Shown here: in pieces, positions 6,490-13,090 of the stretch
How the letters are laid out: every line of letters begins with the position of its first letter
Numbering within the stretch: the stretch's first letter is position 1
Assembly: GCA_015062085.1 (NCBI GenBank)
Contig: SUVI01000071.1
Location: 1-18,621, forward strand
Direction: 5' to 3'
DNA from: Planctomycetaceae bacterium
Lineage (GTDB): Bacteria; Planctomycetota; Planctomycetia; Pirellulales; Thermoguttaceae
DNA: 18,621 nucleotides
Made by a program: the position numbers and the translations under genes
Notes under the pieces: generated by a model
The model's database searches: none
What the model saw: the letters and a program-made list of their open reading frames with translations, nothing else
What the model was told of the DNA's origin: nothing

Positions 6490-6735
6490 AGAGCACAAAA
6501 GAGTCGCAGAAACACACGGAAAAGAGAGAGGAAAAAGGCAGTGAACGTCTCCTGACACGAATTTCACGGAAAACACGAAAAAACGCAAATGAAATTTTTG
6601 AAAAATTTTAAGAGTCTAAAGAGTCTAAAGAGTCTAAAAAATCCATGTGAGCCGTTTCATTTCGCTCTTTTGTGTGTTTAAAATCAGAGTGTCTCCGTGC
6701 GTTTTCCATGTTTTCAGCGGCAGAGATCATGTTGG
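6480..6735. repeat. Inverted pair of interspersed-repeat copies
   Basis: The left arm (6480-6594) begins ACCACTGAGAGCACAAAAGA and ends near ACGCAAATGAAA. The right arm (about 6655-6735) starts TTTCATTTCGCTCTTTTGTG and, reverse-complemented, resembles the left arm imperfectly. The reverse complement of the left arm shares GTGTGTTTCTGCG and most of the next 25 bases with the 191-bp repeat at 280-320. The rest of the 6290-6939 gap holds only the hairpin, short arrays and promoter listed separately. Confidence 0.6.
6611..6637. repeat. 9-bp triplicate AGAGTCTAA
   Basis: Three perfect consecutive copies lie at the centre of the inverted repeat pair. Confidence 0.9.
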
Positions 6736-6819
6736 AAGCCGGTCCCCAGCCGCGGTCTGGATCTTTTCAAGGAACTTCCAAAATTCTTTCATTTTTTGGC
6801 CGGAAACGTCTTTTAATTC

Positions 6820-6848
6820 TTGACTTTTCGTTTTTTTTGCCGTAAAAT
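6820..6848 (+). promoter_or_regulatory. Sigma70-like promoter for the phosphodiesterase gene
   Basis: TTGACT (6820-6825), 17 bases, TAAAAT (6843-6848). The predicted leader is about 85 nt and contains a weak TGGCA/TGCCA stem near 6868-6892. Confidence 0.72.
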
Positions 6849-6939
6849 AGTATTTTGAAAATAGGGTGGCATTTTTCGAATTGCCAGCCTCTGAAAAATC
6901 GACATTAGCTCAATTCATTTAAGATCAAGGAACCTACCC

Positions 6940-7893
6940 ATGAAAAAAACTTTCATTCTTTTGATGTTCGTGTCCGTTCTGCTGGCAAGTTCGTCTTTTT
7001 CTTCCGCCGTGCGTGCAGAGGAAAAGGCGGATCCGTTTGCGCCACCGCAGGCGGGCGGTCCCAAGGCAGTGCTGATCCAGTTTCATCGCGGCGGCGGAAG
7101 TGTTCGGCCGGACAACACGCTGGAGACGTTTCTCTGGGCGTGGGGAATGGGTGGGATCCCGGAAGCAGACTGCCGTTTGACGAAAGACGGTGTCGCGATC
7201 GCCTTCCATGACAACAATTTGAAGCGTCTTGGACGCGGGATCTCTCCGGAAATGCAGAAAACACCGATCGGGCAGCTGAACTGGGAAGATCTCAAGAACG
7301 TGGACGTCGGCTCGTACATGGGGCCGGAGTACGCGACGCAGCGCATCTCAACAATCGAGGCGGTCTTTGCGTCGATGAAGGATCGCCCGGAACGGCTTCT
7401 CTACGTCGATGAAAAAGGTGCGACGCCCGAACTCATCGCCAAACTCGCGGAGAAATACGGTGTGCAGGAGCAGATCATTTTCGCCAGCACGAACTATGAG
7501 CTGATCGTCAACTGGAAAAAGATCGCGCCAAAGGCCAAGGCTCTCCACTGGATGGGATCCTGGGGGGCTGCGAAAGAGGATTCGGAGAAGATGCTTCAGG
7601 CACGGCTGGACAAACTGGAAGAGGTCGGATTTGCGGGGATCGACATTTTGCAGATCCACGTGAAAACGGATCTTTCGCAGGAAGACCCCTTCATCCCGGG
7701 AAGCGATTTCATGCGCCGGGCGGGTGAGCAGGTCAAAAAGCACGGCATCATTTTCCAAAGTCTTTCCTGGACGCAGGGTGATGAACCGGAAACGTACCGC
7801 CGACTGATCGAGCTTGGCGTGCAGTCCTTCGCCACCGACTGGCCGGAACAGTGTCTGGAAGGCTGCGGTCTGCGTGAGGCTGCGGAAAAGTAA
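6940..7893 (+). CDS. Secreted glycerophosphodiester phosphodiesterase (GDPD family)
   Basis: The protein has 317 residues. AAGGA lies upstream of the ATG, and a signal peptide (1-26) ends in AVRA before EEK, a good signal peptidase I site. The TIM-barrel GDPD signature is clear: catalytic HRGG (49-52), PDNT (58-61, where many relatives have PENT or PEHT), EADCRLTKDG (76-85) with metal ligands Glu76 and Asp78, and catalytic HD (90-91). It should act outside the cytoplasmic membrane, splitting glycerophosphodiesters into sn-glycerol-3-phosphate and an alcohol, but planctomycete relatives are numerous and the true substrate is uncertain. It is monocistronic, with its own promoter and terminator. 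Its last codons and stop lie in the first unit of a 14-nt tandem array. Confidence 0.92.
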   Translation: MKKTFILLMFVSVLLASSSFSSAVRAEEKADPFAPPQAGGPKAVLIQFHRGGGSVRPDNTLETFLWAWGMGGIPEADCRLTKDGVAIAFHDNNLKRLGRGISPEMQKTPIGQLNWEDLKNVDVGSYMGPEYATQRISTIEAVFASMKDRPERLLYVDEKGATPELIAKLAEKYGVQEQIIFASTNYELIVNWKKIAPKAKALHWMGSWGAAKEDSEKMLQARLDKLEEVGFAGIDILQIHVKTDLSQEDPFIPGSDFMRRAGEQVKKHGIIFQSLSWTQGDEPETYRRLIELGVQSFATDWPEQCLEGCGLREAAEK

Positions 7894-7937
7894 AGGCCGA
7901 AAAGTAAAGGCCGAAAAGTAAAGGCCGAAAAGTAAAG
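7882..7937. repeat. 14-bp tandem array across the stop codon
   Basis: There are four units of G(C/G)CGAAAAGTAAAG-type sequence: 7882-7895, 7896-7909, 7910-7923 and 7924-7937. The first encodes the final residues and TAA stop. Because of the 14-nt period, the copies place TAA in the other frames as well. The gap 7894-8216 contains this array, a terminator, a promoter and nothing else I can support. Confidence 0.93.
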
Positions 7938-7991
7938 ACGGTAAAGATCGAAACGCGGAAAGCACGATTTTCGGAAAAGATCCAGCATTCC

Positions 7992-8026
7992 AGCCTGAAC
8001 GAAAATGCCCTCGTTCAGGCTTTTTT
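7992..8026 (+). terminator. Intrinsic terminator of the phosphodiesterase gene
   Basis: AGCCTGAACGA (7992-8002) pairs perfectly with TCGTTCAGGCT (8011-8021) around an 8-base loop and runs straight into a T6 tract. Confidence 0.93.
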
Positions 8027-8080
8027 GAGGAAAATCGGCAAGAATTTTCAAGAAAGTGGGCGAGACGGCCCCCTCCCCCC

Positions 8081-8109
8081 TTGGCAAAAATGCTTTCGCG
8101 GTTTAAAAT
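8081..8109 (+). promoter_or_regulatory. Sigma70-like promoter for the YhaM-ABC-folK operon
   Basis: TTGGCA (8081-8086), 17 bases, TAAAAT (8104-8109). A C-rich tract (8069-8080) touches the -35 box, and GCGAGACGG lies at 8060-8068, the same 9-mer found upstream of the 2335 promoter. The predicted leader is about 100 nt. Confidence 0.7.
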
Positions 8110-8216
8110 AGATTTACGTTTTTTTGTTTTGCGCGAGCGAATGCTGACCGTGCAGACGCAGACAGTACGAATTTTCCCTTTTCCCATTTAATTTGAAAGA
8201 GATCCCGGATCCAGGC

Positions 8217-9251
8217 ATGACGAGAAAATACATCAATGAGCTTCAGGAGCAGGAAAATGTGAATGAAGTTTTCCGCGCCTCCAACAAACAGCTCAGACCC
8301 AATCGCAACGGAGCGCTTTACCTTCAAGTCGACCTTTCGGACAAAACCGGCACGGTCACGGCCCGACTGTGGAACGCGAATGAAAATATCTACCATTTGT
8401 TCGAAAACGGCGACTACCTCCAGGTCGAAGGAAAGGCACAGGTCTTTCAGGGAGCGATGCAGCTCATCGCGAAACGCTTTTGCCGCGTAAAACCGGAAGA
8501 AGTCGATGAAGCCGAGTTCATCCAGACGACCGGGATCTGCGTCGAAAAACTGCTTGAGACGATGCACAGTCTGCTGGATCCCATTCAGAGACCGGCTCTT
8601 CGCGGATTAGTGAAATGCTATCTGGACGACCAGGAATTCATGGACCGGTTCACGTTTTACCCGGCCGGCGTGAAGCATCATCATGCCTACCGCGGAGGAC
8701 TTCTTGAGCACGTCGTGAAGATGATGGAGCTGGCAAAGCTCATTGGCGACTCGTACGAGTATCTCGACACGGAGCTTCTGCTTCTTGGAACGTTCCTCCA
8801 CGATACGGGAAAGACCGTGGAACTGGTCTGCGATCCGGAGTTTGCGTACACGGACATCGGGCAGCTGCTGGGACACATTCCGCTCGGGATCTCGATGCTC
8901 GAGACAAAAATTCGGCAGTACGAGACCGAAACGGGAGAGAAATTCCCCGACGCGCTCGCGTTTCAGCTCAAGCACATGATCGCGAGCCACCACGGTGAGT
9001 ACGAGTACGGAAGCCCCAAGCTGCCAATGACGGTCGAAGCGCAGGCTCTGCACTGCATCGATCTTCTGGATTCCAAACTCGCGGCGTTCCACCACCTTCT
9101 GGAAGAGGATCTGAATTCGTCAAGTCCTTGGACCACCTTCCAGGCCTCCCTCCAGAGGAAACTTTTCAAAGGACTTCCGGAACAGCGGAATGAACTGAAA
9201 AACGAGCAGCAGCACGAGCCGCAAAACGAGCAGGCAGCCGACACAAAATGA
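8217..9251 (+). CDS. YhaM-like 3'-5' exoribonuclease (OB fold + HD domain)
   Basis: The protein has 344 residues from the ATG at 8217 (MTRKYINEL); an in-frame TTG at 8193 is less likely because relatives, as I recall them, begin close to this Met. Residues about 10-95 form an OB-type nucleic acid-binding fold (NGALYLQVDLSDKTGTVTARLW). Residues about 150-300 form an HD metal-dependent phosphohydrolase domain: HHH (154-156), EHVV with His165, the HD pair in FLHDTGK (195-196), HMIASHHGE (253-261) and Asp282. This matches Bacillus YhaM, a 3'-5' exoribonuclease. It is probably cytoplasmic and acts in RNA turnover. The Gln/Glu/Asn-rich C-terminal tail (KNEQQHEPQNEQ) looks repeat-derived. It is the first gene of a probable five-gene operon; the ABC ATPase starts 58 bp after its stop. 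Confidence 0.88.
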   Translation: MTRKYINELQEQENVNEVFRASNKQLRPNRNGALYLQVDLSDKTGTVTARLWNANENIYHLFENGDYLQVEGKAQVFQGAMQLIAKRFCRVKPEEVDEAEFIQTTGICVEKLLETMHSLLDPIQRPALRGLVKCYLDDQEFMDRFTFYPAGVKHHHAYRGGLLEHVVKMMELAKLIGDSYEYLDTELLLLGTFLHDTGKTVELVCDPEFAYTDIGQLLGHIPLGISMLETKIRQYETETGEKFPDALAFQLKHMIASHHGEYEYGSPKLPMTVEAQALHCIDLLDSKLAAFHHLLEEDLNSSSPWTTFQASLQRKLFKGLPEQRNELKNEQQHEPQNEQAADTK

Positions 9252-9309
9252 AGTCCCCGGCAGAGTCTGGGAACGAATGCAGGCCTGGAAGATGAAGAGA
9301 AAGGAAATC

Positions 9310-10071
9310 ATGGAAGGATCTTCCAATCAGACGAAAGACGCGCCCGTCCTGATCGAAGCATCGGGACTTTCCAAATACTACGGTCCCTTCACTGCGATCG
9401 AAGACGTTTCGTTTCAGATCCGGCGCGGGGAAGTCACGGCATTCCTGGGACCAAACGGAGCGGGAAAGAGCACGACGATGAAGATCCTCACCGGGTATCT
9501 GGCTCCCAGTACGGGAACGGCACGGATCGCGGGTTTCGACATGAATTCGGACCGGATCTCCGGAGCGCGTCATCTGGGATACCTGCCGGAAAATGGACCG
9601 CTTTACCCAGACATGACGCCGAAAAGTCTGCTGGAATTTTTTGCGTCAGTGCGCGGTCTGTCGCCGAAAAGTCGGAAAAAACGCATGGAGTGGGTCATCG
9701 AAATGTGCCGGCTGGAAACGGTTTTAGGGAAACCGATCGGAAAACTGTCCCGCGGTTTCCGTCAGCGTGTCGGAATGGCGCAGGTTTTGCTTCACGATCC
9801 GGACGTCCTGATCCTAGACGAACCAACTTCCGGGCTGGATCCGATCCAGATCCGCGAAGTGCGCAAAACGATCCGCGCGCTGGGAGAAACGAAGACGATC
9901 CTGCTTTCGACGCACATTCTTCAGGAAGTTGAAGCCATGACGAACCGGGTCCTCTTCATTTCCGAAGGAAGGCTCCGATACGACGGCAGCGTTTCGGATC
10001 TCCTGAAAGACGGAAAGACGCTCGAAGAGCACTTCTGCGGATTGGGAACGCCGGAGATCGTGCAAAAGTAG
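9310..10071 (+). CDS. ABC transporter ATP-binding protein, GldA-like
   Basis: The protein has 253 residues. The ATG at 9310 was chosen because AAGGA lies 5 bases upstream; ATGs at 9277 and 9292 are in frame but have no such site. All ABC motifs are present: Walker A GPNGAGKST (47-55), signature LSRGFRQRVG (146-155), Walker B VLILDEP with Glu about 171, and the H-loop STHIL (His202). The GYLPENGPLYPDMT stretch is characteristic of GldA-type ATPases that pair with ABC-2 permeases. It should bind the cytoplasmic face of the permease encoded by the next gene and power it. The substrate is unknown; GldA homologues outside Bacteroidetes usually have no link to gliding. Confidence 0.93.
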   Translation: MEGSSNQTKDAPVLIEASGLSKYYGPFTAIEDVSFQIRRGEVTAFLGPNGAGKSTTMKILTGYLAPSTGTARIAGFDMNSDRISGARHLGYLPENGPLYPDMTPKSLLEFFASVRGLSPKSRKKRMEWVIEMCRLETVLGKPIGKLSRGFRQRVGMAQVLLHDPDVLILDEPTSGLDPIQIREVRKTIRALGETKTILLSTHILQEVEAMTNRVLFISEGRLRYDGSVSDLLKDGKTLEEHFCGLGTPEIVQK

Positions 10072-10081
10072 GCATTCGGCA

Positions 10082-10233
10082 GAAAACGTGCGTTGAAAAC
10101 GTGCGTTGAAAACGTGCGTTGAAAATGTGCGTAAAAACGTGCATTGAAAATGTGCGTTGAAAATGTGCGTAAAAACGTGCATTGAAAATGTGCGTTGAAA
10201 ATGTGCGTAAAAACGTGCGTTGAAAATGCCCGG
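10082..10233. repeat. 12/13-bp minisatellite with 38-bp higher-order repeat
   Basis: Eleven units of GAAAA(C/T)GTGCGTT type (13 nt, or 12 nt when the G is missing) start 10 bases after the ATPase stop and fill most of the 247-bp gap before the permease gene. A 12+13+13 block is perfectly duplicated (10134-10171 and 10172-10209). The consensus contains the dyad AACG-TG-CGTT. Minus-strand frames through it (THVFNAR-type peptides) are artefacts of the period. Confidence 0.94.
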
Positions 10234-10318
10234 AAGAGCAGAACGCACGGCATTGGGAGTGCCGCAGTAAAAACAAACGGTTTCAAAAGGGATTTTTCAA
10301 TTTAATCAACGTTTTACC

Positions 10319-13015
10319 ATGAATCGATACGCGATCCAGGCGATTTTTTACCGGAATTTTTTCAGCTACTTTGCGAATCCGACCGGGTACGTTTTCCTAT
10401 GCGTTTTTGTGCTTCTCAGCACGATCGCGGCTTTTTGGAGCAATGCGTTTTTCGTCAATAATCTGGCGAATCTGGATCAGCTGACTCCCTTTTTCCCCTT
10501 CATCATGCTGGTTTTTGCGCCGGCGATCACGATGAATACGTGGGCCGAGGAACGCCGTCAGGGAACCGATGAACTTCTGCTGACGCTTCCGGTGAACGAT
10601 CTGGATGTCGTGGCAGGAAAGTACCTTGCGTGTCTTGGGATCTACTCCAGCTCGCTCCTTTTCTCGGCACTGTGTAATTTCATCGTACTTTCTACGCTCG
10701 GGACGCCGGATGCCGGGCTTTTCTTTTCAACATACGTCGGATTCTGGTTCGTCGGCATGGCAATGCTGGCGATCGGAATGACGGCGTCTTTCCTCACGAA
10801 CAATCTCACGATCGGTTACGTTTGGGGCATTCTTTTGAACGCGCCGTTCGTCTTTTCTGCGTGCGCAGAAGTCATCCTTCCGGAAAGATTTGCTTCAGGA
10901 ATGGCATTTTGGAGTTTCGAGGCTCGCTACGCACCATTCTGCAAAGGGGTGATCTCGTTTGCGTCCGCGTTTTATTTTGCCGCGATCGCGCTGGTCATGC
11001 TCTACCTCTGCATGATCTTCATCAGCCGGCGTCACTGGTTCAGCGGGAATTCCGGATGGAAACGGGCCGGACACTATGCGCTGCGTACGGTGTGTCTGAC
11101 CATACTCGTTTCGTCTCTGACGGTCATCTTCAATCGATTTGACCTTCAGAAGGACTGCACGGCAGAGAAACTCAACTCCCTCTGCCCGGAGACGATCCAG
11201 CTTTTGAGGGAATTCGACCCGGAATATCCCGTCGAGATACACGCCTATCTGAGTCCGCAGATACCGGGCGAGTTCGCGCAGGTGAAACGGAATCTGGAAT
11301 CGACACTGCGCCAGTTTGAGACCTGCGCCGGAAGCAAGATCCGCGTGCATTTCCATTCGCTGGAGAGATTCACGGATGAGGCGATGCAGGTCGAGAAAAA
11401 CTTCGGGATCGTACCGACTGAAGTGAACGTTCTGGTCCGCGGGAATCAGGAAAAGAAAAGCGTCTACCTCGGCGTCGCGATGACGTGCGGACTGAATCAG
11501 GAAGTCATCCCGTTTTTCTCGCGCGGATTGCCGGTCGAATACGAAATGGTCCGTTCGCTCCTGATGGCCGCGACGCACCAAAGAAAACGGCTTGGCGTGC
11601 TTCAGACCGACGCGAATCTGCTTGGAATGTTCAGCGCGATGCCGATGGCGGGAATGGACCGCGAGACGATCGAAAGCGCCGTCAGTCCCATCATCGCCGA
11701 GCTTCGGAAATCCTACGAGATCGTGCCTCTGAATCCTTCCTACCCGCTCGATCCCAAAACGGTCGACGTCGTTCTGGCAGTCCAGCCCTCCACGCTGGAA
11801 CCGTACCAGATGGACAATTTCCTCGCGCTTCTGGAAACGGGAGTGCCGACGGCGATCTTTGAGGATCCGCTTCCGCTCTGCAGTCAGTTCACGCCGACGT
11901 GCGAGCAGCGCAGGCTTTCCCGAGATCCGATGGACGCCATGGCGATGATGGCTGGAAATCTGCCGAAAGCGGATCGAAAGAAACTCTGGGAGCTTTTGGG
12001 CGTGAAATTTTCCGAAGAGGAAGTCGTCGCGCAGAAATACCGACCCATTCCGCGATTCTCCCGCAGTCCGGATCCCTTCCTGTTCATCGACCGAAACGAA
12101 CTGGATCCGCAGCCGTTTGCGGAAAAAGACCCCGCAGTCAGCGGACTTCGCCGAATGGTCTTCCTTTACTCCGGGCACATTCAGCAGGATCCGGCAGTGA
12201 AAAACGTGAACGTGACCCCGCTGATCCAGGCAGCCTCGCACTCCGGAGTCATTCCGTACAAGAAACTGTTTCGGAATCCGGAATTGGGATTCATTCCGCA
12301 GAATCTGAACATGAAGACAGATTTTGAGATCACGTCGCACCCGTACATCCTCGCAGCAGAGATCCGCTCGGCCCGCACGGACCGAAAGGGGCTTCACGTC
12401 ATTTTGACGGCAGATACGGACCTCTTTTTCGAGGGTTTCGTGCAGATGCGTTCCGCCGGCGGAATGGGGACTGACGCCGATTTCGACAACATCAACTACG
12501 TTTTGAACGTCATGGAGCGTCTCGGCGGCGAAAACCGATTCTACGCCATCCGCAAACACCAGCCGTTCCACCGGAAACTCGAAACGATCGAGCAGTACAG
12601 AAATCAGTTCCAGAAAGAGTTCGACGCTCAAGAAAAGGAACTCATGGGGCAGCTCGAGACTAGGCAGGAAGAGCTGGAAAAGGAACTGAATGCGCGAGTC
12701 GCGAAACTGAACGAGCAGATCAGCCGCGGTGAACTTTCGCAGAGTGAAGCGGAAGAGACCCGCGAGTGGCTCCTCAGCGTCGGTCAAAGCGAAATGCAGA
12801 AGACCATCACACGGCTCACGACGAACATTCAGAAGGAAGTGGAACGGATGGAAAAAGATTTTCAGACGCAGATCCTAAAGATCCAGAATGAACGGAAACT
12901 TCTGGCAGTGCTCCTGCCGCCGATCCTGCCGCTTTTCATCGCGTTTCTGGTCTTCATTTACCGGAAAAATCAGGAACGGAGCGGGATCTCCGCCGGACGT
13001 TTAAGAAAATCGTAG
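10319..13015 (+). CDS. ABC-2 permease fused to a GldG-like domain
   Basis: This 898-residue protein combines what Bacteroidetes encode as separate GldF and GldG. Residues 1 to about 270 form the ABC-2 permease, with about six or seven hydrophobic segments and the motif TMNTWAEERRQGTDELLLTLPV early on, typical of this class. Residues about 275-755 form the GldG-like extracytoplasmic domain. A charged coiled coil (about 760-865) leads to a final membrane helix (about 866-884) and a short basic tail. It should be the membrane partner of the upstream ATPase. There is no recognisable ribosome-binding site before the ATG, and a 247-bp repeat-filled gap separates it from the ATPase gene. The cargo is unknown. 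The fusion itself is, as I recall, usual in Planctomycetes. Confidence 0.9.
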   Translation: MNRYAIQAIFYRNFFSYFANPTGYVFLCVFVLLSTIAAFWSNAFFVNNLANLDQLTPFFPFIMLVFAPAITMNTWAEERRQGTDELLLTLPVNDLDVVAGKYLACLGIYSSSLLFSALCNFIVLSTLGTPDAGLFFSTYVGFWFVGMAMLAIGMTASFLTNNLTIGYVWGILLNAPFVFSACAEVILPERFASGMAFWSFEARYAPFCKGVISFASAFYFAAIALVMLYLCMIFISRRHWFSGNSGWKRAGHYALRTVCLTILVSSLTVIFNRFDLQKDCTAEKLNSLCPETIQLLREFDPEYPVEIHAYLSPQIPGEFAQVKRNLESTLRQFETCAGSKIRVHFHSLERFTDEAMQVEKNFGIVPTEVNVLVRGNQEKKSVYLGVAMTCGLNQEVIPFFSRGLPVEYEMVRSLLMAATHQRKRLGVLQTDANLLGMFSAMPMAGMDRETIESAVSPIIAELRKSYEIVPLNPSYPLDPKTVDVVLAVQPSTLEPYQMDNFLALLETGVPTAIFEDPLPLCSQFTPTCEQRRLSRDPMDAMAMMAGNLPKADRKKLWELLGVKFSEEEVVAQKYRPIPRFSRSPDPFLFIDRNELDPQPFAEKDPAVSGLRRMVFLYSGHIQQDPAVKNVNVTPLIQAASHSGVIPYKKLFRNPELGFIPQNLNMKTDFEITSHPYILAAEIRSARTDRKGLHVILTADTDLFFEGFVQMRSAGGMGTDADFDNINYVLNVMERLGGENRFYAIRKHQPFHRKLETIEQYRNQFQKEFDAQEKELMGQLETRQEELEKELNARVAKLNEQISRGELSQSEAEETREWLLSVGQSEMQKTITRLTTNIQKEVERMEKDFQTQILKIQNERKLLAVLLPPILPLFIAFLVFIYRKNQERSGISAGRLRKS

Positions 13016-13090
13016 GATCTGCCAAGCTGCGGTGACACTCGGCAAACCGGATCGCACCAAAATATTTTTGGGGTAAGGAATTTGAATTTC

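Noticed and set aside
6115..6611. Open frames encoding FTTKFLPRSFYHEV repeats
   Set aside because: A 14-nt array without internal stops opens all three frames with the same peptide; the frames also overlap the hydrolase gene out of frame.
10082..10233. CRISPR array
   Set aside because: The units are head to tail with no unique spacers, and there are no cas genes; the same applies to 6366-6489 and 7882-7937.
9814..10286. Minus-strand frames rich in THVFNARF repeats
   Set aside because: These are products of the 12/13-nt array and antisense to the end of the ATPase gene; no start signal.
10895..12787. 630-residue minus-strand open frame
   Set aside because: It is antisense to the well-supported permease/GldG gene and has no recognisable family motif or ribosome-binding site; a codon-bias shadow.
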